DNA of 64,000 nt from a bacterium UBP14_UBA6098 (lineage in GTDB: Bacteria; UBP14; UBA6098), in assembly GCA_002428525.1 (NCBI GenBank), contig DIWU01000002.1, forward strand, positions 14,027 through 78,026, given 5' to 3'. Below are positions 17,501 through 26,288 of the stretch, piece after piece. The notes below the pieces were generated by a model that had not been told where the DNA came from, ran no database searches, and worked only from the letters and a program-made list of their open reading frames with translations. Every line of letters begins with the position of its first letter. The first letter of the stretch is position 1. The position numbers were made by a program, and so were the translations under genes.

Positions 17501-17849
17501 CCTGACCTTCGGCGACTCGATCCGTCCGGTGAAACGGGATTTCAAGGCCAACATCTCTCATTACATCTCCGACAGAATCTCCGGAGGCGCGGTCTCTGTG
17601 ACGCATTGGGTCAAGGGCGAGCTGGAACTCAATATCACCGAAAATTGGCGAATCCGCTATTCGCAGTATTATGACATCGACAACGCAAAAAAGGTGAGCG
17701 ACGAGATTCGTATTTGGCGCGATATTGGCTGTTGGGAGGGGACATTTGTGTGGGTTCCCTCGGGCTATCGGCAGGGTTGGTATTTCAAGATCAATATAAA
17801 AAAACTGCCCGATATCAAGGTCGAGGGGACGCGCGGAAATGTGCGCTAA
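14598..17849 (+). CDS. lptD: LptD/OstA-family LPS assembly outer-membrane protein
   Basis: Outer-membrane beta-barrel that inserts lipopolysaccharide. The 1083-aa protein has signal peptide YIVVLFLCFGSFGA. A long N-terminal OstA/LptA-like beta-jellyroll region covers about residues 20-480, with repeated strands such as KFINNVVLADSAQIITTD and NGNVVYSRKDSTTVVSG. It is followed by the LptD-type transition VIAIPFFVFPVQSGRRSGLL and a C-terminal barrel of aromatic-alternating strands. It is longer than E. coli LptD (784 aa), mostly in the periplasmic part. No ribosome site precedes ATG 14598. It is divergent from a small membrane-protein gene. Assignment to the LptD superfamily is firm; function in LPS export is inferred from the family and the presence of lpxA and gmhA. 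Confidence 0.88.
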   Translation: MRILRYIVVLFLCFGSFGADIVLEHADEIVTDISGGAMRTKLSGSIRIVHENRKISAGFATWDKAAGRLKFINNVVLADSAQIITTDTLHYFRDSKTAIGNGNVVYSRKDSTTVVSGDFGRYDGISEFLETTGSPHLTNIDTLDGTKIDLDAKALFFNIRADMCVAVDSVRIRIQPKDTLEKAIFLTCDSLVFYPSRDEVYAFGGVVVVQGGTRVVCESASYFRVAGRMKLSGEPVVTEGTNRLEGAEMTIELKKDEIKRIIVEGAPERGIEPMGFWRPPEDSLGLVPQSRFTAKQMLFELEQGKVKLAHLVRQANVEYHPMPENPRKRESNITIGDSIAVWFGEDKFDSIEVHSGVSGVLISQDARTDSQTVVGSADSLRYSGDFLALSRLNETVSVKGNAELKNSDMSLSAGSVVYEVKRKILTANPIQDGDSLIGMPVLSEKGQTMTGKKITYNVDTGRGRMVAASTAFDMGFFKGGVVHKAQGETLYVANSEFVPCECETALTHLWSDRLKLIPKEKAVARNIILYIGRLPVIAIPFFVFPVQSGRRSGLLTFDVGQFQRGDRFVRNIGYYWAPSDYWDLRAAFDFDEGKGLVFKAGGQYAVRYKLNGNLSTTYEIQRKNEFLQSSGANRWSLSGSHQQNLWPRGTLTARANFVSDKEFLDDSNLDPQERMQRNLSSSAGFSQSFDWGNLSLSLERNENLETELITSSVPKLRVSRYTRPIFPAENEYNSKFYNKLSLAVSGYSVFYRESDTLGSEEHFGLLSDPALTLPFSLGPYLTLNPRLSGNFVAIDRGKDGAAWPTRFTYNTGLDANTNIYGRIPLAGLLGLKTLKHDLSPKLGLQWTPEFESADNFYSFAGIYASGGSEALSGTYSLTQDFGLTLSPDSLGNEKDIRLATVTTSSGYNFLSETRKMSDLRTSIRTSPASWLSMTAGFAHSFYPETGDEISTLRLLSREITTNLSWRGNLTFGDSIRPVKRDFKANISHYISDRISGGAVSVTHWVKGELELNITENWRIRYSQYYDIDNAKKVSDEIRIWRDIGCWEGTFVWVPSGYRQGWYFKINIKKLPDIKVEGTRGNVR

Positions 17850-17944
17850 AAAAATCTAAAAATTTTTGCTCGAACGCAAGCGGGCTATAAATCTGCGTTG
17901 AGAAGTCTATCCTCAAACGCAATAAATACATCTATCACAATATA

Positions 17945-17970
17945 TATCAACACATTACAATGTGTTGATA
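17945..17970. promoter_or_regulatory. Perfect palindrome upstream of the HU gene
   Basis: Eleven-base arms (TATCAACACAT / ATGTGTTGATA) around a four-base centre, in the 321-base gap between lptD and the HU gene. There is no T-run, so it is not a standard terminator. It could be an operator or a protein-binding site. The rest of the gap is AT-rich and holds the HU promoter but no gene. Confidence 0.45.
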
Positions 17971-18070
17971 ACCTTTATGTTAATGTCATAATTGCCTTCT
18001 TATTCAATATAAAATGTCCTCGAAGCGCCCATTTGTTTGAAAAAAAAATATTTAAAAATATTAAAATAGC

Positions 18071-18099
18071 TTGACAAACCCAAAAACGAGTCTTAACTT
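18071..18099 (+). promoter_or_regulatory. Promoter of the HU gene
   Basis: TTGACA (18071-18076), 17-base spacer, TAACTT (18094-18099). The leader of about 65 bases ends in an AAAGGAGG ribosome site before ATG 18171. Confidence 0.6.
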
Positions 18100-18170
18100 C
18101 ACTTGCAGATAGTTGAAAACTGCGGGTTTGAGGTGAATCGACCCGTAAAAAACAAACAAAGGAGGCAGAA

Positions 18171-18443
18171 ATGACAAAAGACGAATTCGTGGCCAAAGTA
18201 GCCGGCCAGACTGGAATGAGCAAGACTCAAGTCAACAAGACTCTCAAGGCCACCCTCGAAACGATCACCGAGACCCTCAAGAAGGGCGACAAGATCAGCT
18301 TCGTCGGCTTCGGAACATTCTCGACGAGCAAGAGGGCAAAGAGAATCGGCCGCAACCCGCTTTCCGGCGAAAAGATCAACATCCCCGCCACCAAGGTTGC
18401 GAAGTTCAAGGCTGGTAAGAACCTCAAAACATCCATCAAGTAA
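18171..18443 (+). CDS. hup: HU family DNA-binding protein
   Basis: Histone-like nucleoid protein, 90 aa, the standard HU length. The signature FVGFGTFSTSKRAKRIGRNP and the arm with the tip residues RNPLSGEKINIPA are intact. The C-terminus (KVAKFKAGKNLK) is typical. The gene has its own promoter and a strong terminator, so it is probably monocistronic and well expressed. Confidence 0.96.
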   Translation: MTKDEFVAKVAGQTGMSKTQVNKTLKATLETITETLKKGDKISFVGFGTFSTSKRAKRIGRNPLSGEKINIPATKVAKFKAGKNLKTSIK

Positions 18444-18464
18444 TTTAGGTTACTTAATCAGGAT

Positions 18465-18494
18465 AAAAAGGCGGCCGTTCAGCCGCCTTTTTTT
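18465..18494 (+). terminator. Rho-independent terminator after HU
   Basis: AAAAAGGCGGC (18465-18475) pairs with GCCGCCTTTTT (18482-18492) around a six-base loop and continues into Ts. Confidence 0.92.
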
Positions 18495-18605
18495 ATTTGG
18501 GCATGCTCAGTGCTTTTCTCAAAATATCCACTCGGACGGTCAAATGATTATTGACTTATCGAGCTGAAGCTATATTTTATAGACAATAATCTTTAGGAGG
18601 AAAAA

Positions 18606-19763
18606 ATGAGAAAAGTATATCTCGATCATGCGGCCACAACCCCCGTCCGGCCGGAGGTCTTCGAGGCTATGGAGCCTTATTTCGTCGAGCAGTTCGGCAA
18701 CCCCTCGAGCCTGCACCAATTCGGAAGGTGGAACCGCGCCGCAGTCGAGGAGGCGCGCGACAGGATAGCGAGGCTTCTCGGCGTCGCGCCGGAGGAGATC
18801 TATTTCACCTCGGGCGGCACCGAAAGCGACAACCTCGTGATCAAGGGCATCGGCTTTAAGAACCTCGACAAACGCGGCCATTTTATCACCTCGAAGATCG
18901 AGCACAAGGCCGTTATCGAGACGATTGCCTTCATGGAAAAGATCGGCTTCACCGCGACCTACCTCGATGTCGATCAGTTCGGCCTCGTCTCGCCGGACGA
19001 TCTTAAGAAGGCGATACGCGACGACACGCTTCTCGTCTCGATTATGGCCGCCAATAATGAGGTTGGCACGATCGAGCCTATCGAGGAGTTGGCGAGGGTC
19101 GCCCATGAGCGCGGAGTGCCCTTTCATACAGATGCGGTTCAGGTCTTCGGGAAGATGCCGGTCGATCTGAATGCCATGGGCATCGACTTCGCCGCGGCCA
19201 GCGCTCACAAATTCTACGGCCCCAAAGGCACCGGATTCTGCTATATCAAGCGCGAACACAAATCGAAGATTACACCGCTGATCCATGGCGGAAGCCAAGA
19301 GCGCGGCCTTCGCGCCGGCACCGACAATGTTCCGGGGATTATCGGCACCGCAAAAGCGCTCGAGCTTGCACTCGCGGAGCTCGACACCGAGTCGGTTCGT
19401 ATAAAGCGCCTCGCGGATATGCTACTGAACGGCCTCACGGACGCCCTCGACGGCGTTCTCCTCAACGGCCACCCGACGAACCGTCTGTCTTGCCTCATGA
19501 ACCTCAGCTTCGACAAGGTGGAGGGCGAGAGCGTGCTTTTGTCGCTCGATATGCAGGGAATCGCGCTCAGTAGCGGCTCGGCTTGTTCGAGCGCGAGCCT
19601 TCAGGCAAGCCATGTCCTCGAGGCCATGGGTTGTGATCCGCTTAGAGCGCACAGTTGTATTCGCTTCTCGCTCGGCCGGGGAAACACCGAAGAGGATATC
19701 GAGTATGTCCTCCGCGTTGTTCCGCCGATAATCGAGCGGCTTCGGAGCGTCAGTGTTCTGTAG
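18606..19763 (+). CDS. iscS: Cysteine desulfurase (NifS/IscS family)
   Basis: PLP enzyme that removes sulfur from cysteine for Fe-S cluster assembly and tRNA thiolation. The 385 aa show YLDHAATTPVRPEV at the start and the PLP-lysine block SAHKFYGPKGTGF (Lys near residue 203). The persulfide Cys lies in a long loop (SSGSACSSASLQASHV, near residue 328), which marks the IscS/NifS class rather than SufS. AGGAGG precedes ATG 18606. No iscU or regulator gene is adjacent; it precedes the lipoprotein and the rimP-nusA superoperon. iscS versus nifS cannot be decided from sequence alone. Confidence 0.92.
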   Translation: MRKVYLDHAATTPVRPEVFEAMEPYFVEQFGNPSSLHQFGRWNRAAVEEARDRIARLLGVAPEEIYFTSGGTESDNLVIKGIGFKNLDKRGHFITSKIEHKAVIETIAFMEKIGFTATYLDVDQFGLVSPDDLKKAIRDDTLLVSIMAANNEVGTIEPIEELARVAHERGVPFHTDAVQVFGKMPVDLNAMGIDFAAASAHKFYGPKGTGFCYIKREHKSKITPLIHGGSQERGLRAGTDNVPGIIGTAKALELALAELDTESVRIKRLADMLLNGLTDALDGVLLNGHPTNRLSCLMNLSFDKVEGESVLLSLDMQGIALSSGSACSSASLQASHVLEAMGCDPLRAHSCIRFSLGRGNTEEDIEYVLRVVPPIIERLRSVSVL

Positions 19764-19775
19764 GTTCAAGTCGAA

Positions 19776-21347
19776 ATGAGGCGGTATCTTCTACCGGCGC
19801 TTTTCGCAGGGTTTCTTCTTTTTTCCTGCGCGAGGATTCAAGCCCCGCCCGGAGGGCCGGAGGATAAGTCCCCGCCGCAAATAGTCTCGATAACCCCCGA
19901 GCCGAACGGCCTCTTTGTCCCGCTCGATAGCGAGATTGAGATCGGTTTCAACGAGTATATCAAGCCCGTTAAAAACGGCGCGGTCATATTGCCGTCGCTC
20001 GAGGGCGCCGAGGCGGTTGTTAAAGGCAAACGCATTGCAATAAAGTATAAAGGCCGCCTCGAGCCGAACACAACCTACCGCGTCTCGATCGCCTCGCGAA
20101 TAAGCGACTATCGCAACAACAGAATCGCCGGCTCCGAGGGCTTCGCCTTCAGCACCGGAGATTTTATCGATTCGCTCGAGATTCGCGGGCATGTCTTTTC
20201 AGCGGAACTGACCCCCGCGGCCGATATTCGCGTCGAGGCCTTTAAGAAGGGTGTTTCACCTCAATCGCCCTTCGCTGTTGCATGGACCGGCGCGGACGGC
20301 GGATTCATCCTGCGAAATCTCCCGAGCGACGAATTCCTCATTCGGGCCTACAGCGACCAAAACAGCAACGCCCGTCCCGACCACGGCGAGGAATTCGCAA
20401 TCGCGCCCGAATATATCTCCGCCGGCCAAAACCCCGAATGGGCTTTCATCTGCGCAAAAATGGACACTATTCCCCCGCGGCTTATGTCCGCTGTCGCCGA
20501 GAATGCTTATGTAATAAAGCTCCGTTTCTCGGAGGATGTTTCGATCGCGAAGGGCTTAGCCCGATTCTCCGATTCGGGCGCGGAGCTTGGCCTTTTGCCG
20601 GATATGGACTCCCGAAGGGGCGCATTCTTATTGCTCGATAAGGCGATTCCGGCCGGCGAGACCAAATTCGAGCTTCTCGGATTGCGCGATCTCGCGGGGA
20701 ACGAGCTTGTTCGAGAGGATTTCACCGTTTTGGCTTCGGCCTTCGAGCCGGACACAGCGGTGCCGAGCCTTTCATATCGCAAAGAGCCTCTGCGCCCAGA
20801 CCAGCCCCTCGTTGTGAATGTCGATCGCCCTCTTGTTTTCGCCTCGATTATTGTTGCAGATTCAACGGGCAAGGCCGTCCCCGGTCGGGTTGAGCTTGTA
20901 TTGCCCTATTGGATTGCCTTCGAGCCGGAGGGCCTTTGGCCGGCCCGAAGCGACCTCGTCTGGAGGCTCGACTCTTGTATTTTGTCGGGAGGCGAACACC
21001 TAACGGACTCGACCCGCTATCGGCTCGGATTAATCGACCGATCAAAATTCGGAACCCTCGAGGTGACGCATAGTTTGACAGCGGTGAATCCCATGATATT
21101 AGCTTATTCTGTGGACAATAAAGACTTTTCGAAAATTCTCGAGCGCCGCGGCGAAAAATTCGTCGGCGATTTCCTGCCGGAGGGCGGCTATTTCCTGCTC
21201 CTCTTCGACGATCTTAATGCAGATTCGGTCTTAAACAGGGGCTTTGCCGATCCCCTCTCTCTCTCGGAACCGGCCTATTTCGCTCCGGACACGGTCCGAG
21301 TTAGGGGCCTCTGGACAACCGAATTCGAGCTGAGGGTAAGGCGTTAG
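19776..21347 (+). CDS. Ig-like (Big_5/SbsA-type) domain lipoprotein
   Basis: The 523-aa lipoprotein has lipobox FLLFSC followed by ARIQAPPGGPEDKSPPQIV, a very common start for FCB-group lipoproteins. Residues of about 30-120 form an SbsA/Big_5 Ig-like domain (PLDSEIEIGFNEYIKP ... RLEPNTTYRVSI). A carboxypeptidase-regulatory-like segment follows (FILRNLPSDEFLIRAYSDQNSNARPDHGEEF) and then another Ig-like region. It starts 12 bases after the cysteine desulfurase gene. Probably an envelope structural protein; no enzymatic motif is seen. Confidence 0.75.
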   Translation: MRRYLLPALFAGFLLFSCARIQAPPGGPEDKSPPQIVSITPEPNGLFVPLDSEIEIGFNEYIKPVKNGAVILPSLEGAEAVVKGKRIAIKYKGRLEPNTTYRVSIASRISDYRNNRIAGSEGFAFSTGDFIDSLEIRGHVFSAELTPAADIRVEAFKKGVSPQSPFAVAWTGADGGFILRNLPSDEFLIRAYSDQNSNARPDHGEEFAIAPEYISAGQNPEWAFICAKMDTIPPRLMSAVAENAYVIKLRFSEDVSIAKGLARFSDSGAELGLLPDMDSRRGAFLLLDKAIPAGETKFELLGLRDLAGNELVREDFTVLASAFEPDTAVPSLSYRKEPLRPDQPLVVNVDRPLVFASIIVADSTGKAVPGRVELVLPYWIAFEPEGLWPARSDLVWRLDSCILSGGEHLTDSTRYRLGLIDRSKFGTLEVTHSLTAVNPMILAYSVDNKDFSKILERRGEKFVGDFLPEGGYFLLLFDDLNADSVLNRGFADPLSLSEPAYFAPDTVRVRGLWTTEFELRVRR

Positions 21348-21465
21348 CCAACTTTTCCCCGATTAAAACCCCTAAAAACTCAGAATCGCAATATTTTTCT
21401 TGCATTCTAATCTTTTAAAGTTAATTTTATTAGATTATTCGAGTAATAACGAATAGGTCATTGCT

Positions 21466-21912
21466 GTGAAAAACCTTTTGCAAAATATCGAGAAGATTAT
21501 CACGCCCTTCCTCGACTCGAAGGGTGTAGAACTTGTAGAGCTTAAAGCGATAGGTTCTGGCGGCCGGTCGCAGACTCTGAAGGTGGTCGTCTGGAGGCAG
21601 GGCGGTATAGACCTCGAAGGCCTGTCCAACCTGTCGCGTAATATCGGCGACCTTCTCGAGGCCGAGGACATAATCCATGGCTCCTTTACCCTCGAGGTCT
21701 CATCGCCCGGCCTCGACCGGATACTTCTCACCGGAGAGGATTTCCGCAGGGCCGAGGGCGAGAAGGTCAAGATCATCTTCGGGGATGGCTCCTCGACCGT
21801 CGGGACTGTCGTCTCGTCGGCGGAGGGCAAGGTCGTTATCGAGAATGAAACTGGAAGAGAGGATATTCCCTTGAAGGATATTGTCAAAGGGAAGATTGAA
21901 ATAGTGTTCTAA
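21466..21912 (+). CDS. rimP: Ribosome maturation factor RimP
   Basis: Needed for 30S subunit maturation. At 148 aa it is the usual length, with the N-domain (GVELVELKAIGSGGRSQTLKVVV), the signature LEVSSPGLDRIL and a C-terminal SH3-like barrel. The start is GTG 21466. It is the first gene of the rimP-nusA-infB cluster and lies ten bases before nusA. Confidence 0.95.
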   Translation: MKNLLQNIEKIITPFLDSKGVELVELKAIGSGGRSQTLKVVVWRQGGIDLEGLSNLSRNIGDLLEAEDIIHGSFTLEVSSPGLDRILLTGEDFRRAEGEKVKIIFGDGSSTVGTVVSSAEGKVVIENETGREDIPLKDIVKGKIEIVF

Positions 21913-21921
21913 GGATTCGAA

Positions 21922-23307
21922 ATGGCGAAAAAAGAATTAGCGAATGTTCAGATTGTCGAGGCGATCGAGGAGCTTATCAGCGATAAACTTCTCGATAAGG
22001 AAACTATCGTCCAAACCCTCAAGGATGCCCTTATTCTCGCGGTCAAAAAGAAATACGGCAGTTCCGACAATGTCGAGATCGAGATGGATCCGGCTATCGG
22101 AAGAATCGCTGTTCGCGCGAAGAAGAAGGTCAAGCGGGAGGTCGAGGATCCGCTTCTCGAGATAGACGCCGACGAGGCCAAGGCGATCGATCCGGAAATC
22201 CGCATCAACCAATGGATGTGGGTCGATTTGGACCTCGCGAGCTTCGGCAGAAATGCCATTCAAATCGCCAAACAGATCCTTATCCAGCGGATTCGCGAGG
22301 CCGAACGCGAGCATGTTTACTCGGATTTTCAACATAAAGTGAACGAGATCACCTCCGGCCCGATCCAGCGTATCGAACGCGGAGCGGTTATCGTCAACCT
22401 CGGAAAAACCGAGGGTGTAATCCCCCGCAACGAGCAGATCCCCGGCGAACGCTATAACACCGGCAGGATTATCCGCTCTCTCGTTCTCGATGTTCAAAAG
22501 AACCCCAAAGGCCCGCAGATTTTACTCTCGAGAAAATCCCCCGAATTCCTTCGCAAACTGTTCGAGTTCGAGGTGCCCGAGATATACGAGGGACGCGTCG
22601 AGATAGTCGCGGTCTCCCGCGAGGCCGGCGAGCGGAGCAAGATTGCGGTTTACAGCGTTGATGACAAGATCGACCCGGTCGGCGCCTGCGTAGGTCTCAA
22701 GGGAACGAGGGTGCAGAGCGTCGTTAAGGAACTCAACAACGAGAAAATCGATATTATCGGCTGGGATGCCGACCCCGAGCGCTTCATCTCGCGGGCGCTC
22801 GCTCCGGCGACAGTCCTTATGGCCTTCCTCGCCGCGGACGAGAACCATATGATAGTCGTTGTCGATGATGACGAGCTTTCGCTGGCTATCGGCAAGGGCG
22901 GCCAAAACGCGCGCCTCGCCGCGAAACTCACGGGTTGGAGAATCACGCTCTTCGGCCGCGAGCAGTATCAATCGCTTCTTATGGATGTCAAGGAACTTCC
23001 CGAGGTCACCGAGGAGCAAGCCGCGGCGCTTCACAGCTTCGATATCGATACGGTTCAGAAGCTTGCTCGTATGAGCGTCGCCGCGCTTCAGGAGATTCCC
23101 GGGATCGGGGAGGACGCACCGCTTATCCTCGCCGACGCGCTGGTGACGATGGAGGATATCGGTCTCGAATACGGCTTTGTCACAGATAGAGAACAACTCC
23201 TTATCGAAAGGGGAATAGATCCCGAGGAGGAGCGCGCGAGACGAAAGGCGGAACGCGAGGCCTATGAGGCCCGCAAACGCGCCGAGGAAGAAAGCGCTTC
23301 AGAGTAA
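21922..23307 (+). CDS. nusA: Transcription termination/antitermination factor NusA
   Basis: RNA-polymerase-binding elongation factor. The 461 aa contain the NusA N-domain (1-130), an S1 domain (about 135-200, GAVIVNLGKTEGVIPRNEQ), tandem KH domains (VGACVGLKGTRVQSVVKEL; LAIGKGGQNARLAAKLTGW) and a C-terminal helix-hairpin-helix region (SVAALQEIPGIGEDAP). The order rimP-nusA-infB is conserved across bacteria. Confidence 0.97.
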   Translation: MAKKELANVQIVEAIEELISDKLLDKETIVQTLKDALILAVKKKYGSSDNVEIEMDPAIGRIAVRAKKKVKREVEDPLLEIDADEAKAIDPEIRINQWMWVDLDLASFGRNAIQIAKQILIQRIREAEREHVYSDFQHKVNEITSGPIQRIERGAVIVNLGKTEGVIPRNEQIPGERYNTGRIIRSLVLDVQKNPKGPQILLSRKSPEFLRKLFEFEVPEIYEGRVEIVAVSREAGERSKIAVYSVDDKIDPVGACVGLKGTRVQSVVKELNNEKIDIIGWDADPERFISRALAPATVLMAFLAADENHMIVVVDDDELSLAIGKGGQNARLAAKLTGWRITLFGREQYQSLLMDVKELPEVTEEQAAALHSFDIDTVQKLARMSVAALQEIPGIGEDAPLILADALVTMEDIGLEYGFVTDREQLLIERGIDPEEERARRKAEREAYEARKRAEEESASE

Positions 23308-23348
23308 TTGAATTAGGCGGCAATTTAGCAGAGGTCTGTAGTTTCACA

Positions 23349-25640
23349 ATGAGGATTTACGAAAAAGCAAGAGATTTGGGAATCGAGAGCAAGGATCTTA
23401 TAGATCTCCTCGTCGAATTGGGTCTTGGGCGGAAAGCGGCCTCAAGTTCCATCGATCCCGCAACCGAAGCGAAGATAGACGAACACTTCGCCTCGAAAAA
23501 AACGCAATCCGCACAACCCGCGAAGGCAGAGGAAGTCGTCGAAACAGAGGCGGAGAAGCGGAGGCGCGAAAGAAGAGAGGCAATCCTTAAGAACTTCGGG
23601 ACCCCCGGCACACCGAAGGTCGCACCGAAGCTCACTCCCGAGCCGCCGCCGGAGAAGAAACCTACCAATGTTCCAAAAACCTCTGCGGTCGAGCTTCCTC
23701 CCAAACCCAAAAAACCCAAGAAGCTGAAGCCCCTGCGTATTCTCGATACTATGAAGGTCTCCGAGTATGCCGAGGCCGCAGGCGTCACTGTCCGCGATGT
23801 TCTGCGGGCGTGTATGACCTTCGGTGTTATGGCCACCGCTAATCTTCGTCTCCAGATCGATGTCATCGAAGCGATCTCTGAGGAACTCGGCTTCTTCCCG
23901 ATCCTTGTTGACGAGAAAGAACTTACAGCTCCTCCGGTTGAGATCGAAGAGCCGAAGGTCGAACCCAAGGCCAAGCCTAAACTGGACTCCGAGGGCGTCC
24001 CCGAAATTGAGGAATTCCCTGTCCAAGAGGCGCCCGTAAAGGCTGTAAAAGAAGTTAAATCTCAGACCTCCAAAGTCGATCTCGCGAAAAAGCCCAAGAA
24101 AAAGAAGAAAAAGGACGCCATGCCGGGCGATGTCGGCAGACCGCCAGTCGTCACGGTTATGGGCCATGTCGATCACGGCAAAACCACACTGCTCGACCAT
24201 ATTCGAAACGCCAATGTTGTCGCCGGCGAAAAGGGCGGAATCACACAACATATCGGCGCATATTCCGTCGAGACTAAGCTCGGAAAGATTTCATTTATCG
24301 ATACCCCCGGCCACGCCGCCTTCACCGAGATGCGCGCGCGCGGCGCCGAGATCACTGATATTGTCATCCTCGTTGTATCCCAAGAGGATGGGATTATGCC
24401 CCAAACCAAAGAGGCCATCGACCACGCCCGCGCGGCCGACGTCCCGATCATCCTTGCTATCAACAAAATGGACCTCCCCGGCGCGAACCCCGATAAGGTC
24501 AAAGCCGAGCTTTCCAACTACGGCCTTATGGTGGAGGATTACGGCGGCGATGTCCTCTCCGCGGAGATCTCCGCGATACGCGGCGATGGAATCCAACATC
24601 TTCTTGAGTTGGTTGCCCTTCAAGCCGAGATGATGGAACTCAAGGCCAATCCCGAGGGACCGGCCAAGGGTGTGATCATCGAGGCCTTGCTCGATAAGTT
24701 CCGCGGCTCGACCGCCACTCTGCTCGTCAAAGAGGGAACCCTGAGCCGCGGCGATTCCTTCGTGGCGGGCGCTTGTTACGGCCGTATTCGTAGTATGGAG
24801 GACGAGCGCGGCAAGCCTATTAAAAAGGCCGGCCCCTCTACTCCGGTTGTTATCACCGGAATGAACGAGGTGCCGCAGGCCGGCGACGAGTTTACGGTCG
24901 TCTCTTCAGATGCCGAGGCGAGGCGTTTGGCCGAGGAGTTCAAACAGAATTCCGAAAAGGAAACGAGCACCGGCAAGAGCATGTCTCTGGAGGACTTCTA
25001 CTCGCTGGTTCAAGGCTCTGCCGCGAAGGAATTGCCGATAGTCCTCAAGGCCGATGTCGATGGTTCGCTCGAGGCGATAATCGGGCTTATCGAGGGCATC
25101 GGGGATTCTGAGGTTAAAGTTAAAATTATTCATAAGGCCGTCGGCGGAATCAACGAAAACGATGTCCTACTGGCTGAGGCCTCGAACGCTGTCGTAATCG
25201 CCTTCAACTCCAAGCCGGACAGCCGCTCGAAGGCCCTCGCCGCTAAAAAGCATATCGATATCAAAATCTACGATGTCATCTATGAACTTGCCGAGGATAT
25301 CCGAGCCGCGCTGGAGGGCATGCTCGAGCCCGAGATCATCGAGGAGAAAGCGGGCGTCGCCGAGATTCGCCAAGTCTTCAAGATCCCGAAGGTCGGCGTC
25401 GTCGCAGGATGCTATATTCAAGAGGGTCTTTTCCGCAGGGGCTTCAAGGTCCAAATAATAAGGGCGGGCGAGGTGATCGGCACCGGAACGGTTTCCGCAC
25501 TCAAGCGCTTCAAGGATGATGTCAAAGAGGTTACCGCCGGATACGAATGCGGTATCGAGGTTTCCGGCTTCAAAGATTTCGTCGAGGGCGACAGTATTGT
25601 CGCATTCGAGGTCAAGAAGATCACGAGGCGGCTCGAGTAG
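23349..25640 (+). CDS. infB: Translation initiation factor IF-2
   Basis: GTPase that places initiator tRNA on the ribosome. The 763-aa protein has an N-terminal IF2-N domain (MRIYEKARDLGIESKDLIDLL) and a Lys/Pro/Glu-rich linker. A second IF2-N motif follows (TMKVSEYAEAAGVTVRDVL), then the G domain with GHVDHGKT (about 272-279), DTPGH and NKMD, and the C-terminal domains including VKADVDGSLEAI. Length and order are standard. Confidence 0.98.
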   Translation: MRIYEKARDLGIESKDLIDLLVELGLGRKAASSSIDPATEAKIDEHFASKKTQSAQPAKAEEVVETEAEKRRRERREAILKNFGTPGTPKVAPKLTPEPPPEKKPTNVPKTSAVELPPKPKKPKKLKPLRILDTMKVSEYAEAAGVTVRDVLRACMTFGVMATANLRLQIDVIEAISEELGFFPILVDEKELTAPPVEIEEPKVEPKAKPKLDSEGVPEIEEFPVQEAPVKAVKEVKSQTSKVDLAKKPKKKKKKDAMPGDVGRPPVVTVMGHVDHGKTTLLDHIRNANVVAGEKGGITQHIGAYSVETKLGKISFIDTPGHAAFTEMRARGAEITDIVILVVSQEDGIMPQTKEAIDHARAADVPIILAINKMDLPGANPDKVKAELSNYGLMVEDYGGDVLSAEISAIRGDGIQHLLELVALQAEMMELKANPEGPAKGVIIEALLDKFRGSTATLLVKEGTLSRGDSFVAGACYGRIRSMEDERGKPIKKAGPSTPVVITGMNEVPQAGDEFTVVSSDAEARRLAEEFKQNSEKETSTGKSMSLEDFYSLVQGSAAKELPIVLKADVDGSLEAIIGLIEGIGDSEVKVKIIHKAVGGINENDVLLAEASNAVVIAFNSKPDSRSKALAAKKHIDIKIYDVIYELAEDIRAALEGMLEPEIIEEKAGVAEIRQVFKIPKVGVVAGCYIQEGLFRRGFKVQIIRAGEVIGTGTVSALKRFKDDVKEVTAGYECGIEVSGFKDFVEGDSIVAFEVKKITRRLE

Positions 25641-25653
25641 TCGGAGTTGAGAA

Positions 25654-25935
25654 GTGATTATCGCGTTTCGCAGTTTGGATATCTTCATCGGAGAATCGCA
25701 CTCCCTCAAAGAGAAAAGGCAGGTCCTCCGCCGAATCAAGGATATTATCAAGTCGCGCTTCAATGTCTCATTCGCCGAAATAGACTTCCAAGACAAATGG
25801 CAACGCAGTAAGCTCGGCCTCGTCACTATCGCGATGGACAGGCTCGACGCCGATAAACGCCTCGATACCATTCAAAAGATATTAGAGGAGGACGACAGGG
25901 TCTCTATTCTCGATATCGAAAGGGAGTATCTATAA
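25654..25935 (+). CDS. DUF503/YlxP-like protein
   Basis: The 93-aa protein of the DUF503 family is often found between infB and rbfA. It has the family start FIGESHSLKEKRQVLRRIKD and the block RFNVSFAEIDFQDKWQRSKLG. The start is GTG 25654. The stop overlaps the first base of the rbfA ATG. Function is not established; context suggests a role near ribosome or RNA biology. Confidence 0.85.
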   Translation: MIIAFRSLDIFIGESHSLKEKRQVLRRIKDIIKSRFNVSFAEIDFQDKWQRSKLGLVTIAMDRLDADKRLDTIQKILEEDDRVSILDIEREYL

Positions 25936-26288
25936 TGTCGATGAGAACTAAGCGCGTCGGTAGCGAAATACAGAAAATAATCAGCGCCCTGCTTTTGAGG
26001 GGCGATCTGCACGACCCGCGTTTCAACGGGATGATCTCCTTCACAAATGTCGATGTCGCACCGGACCTTCGAACCGCGAAGGTCTATTACAGCTGTTTCG
26101 GCGGCCCCGAGGACGCCCAAAGCACAGCCGAGGCCCTCGAGAGCGCGCGAGGTTTTATACAAACCGAAGTCGCATCGAAGCTCGATATTCGCTTCTCGCC
26201 GAAATTCACCTTCGTTCTCGATAATTCCATCGCCTATGGCGATAAGATCGAGCGCATACTCGACACGATCGTTGCCGAAGATGAATAG
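25935..26288 (+). CDS. rbfA: Ribosome-binding factor A
   Basis: 30S subunit assembly factor with a KH-like fold, 117 aa. Conserved blocks RVGSEIQKIISALL, DPRFNGMISFTNVDVAPDL, RGFIQTEVASKL and FTFVLDNSIAYGDKIERIL are present. It overlaps the next gene by eight bases. Confidence 0.94.
   Translation: MSMRTKRVGSEIQKIISALLLRGDLHDPRFNGMISFTNVDVAPDLRTAKVYYSCFGGPEDAQSTAEALESARGFIQTEVASKLDIRFSPKFTFVLDNSIAYGDKIERILDTIVAEDE

Noticed and set aside
26047..26280. Upstream extension of the DHH phosphoesterase into rbfA
   Set aside because: The extension is the out-of-frame reading of rbfA; the conserved DHH start begins at ATG 26281.
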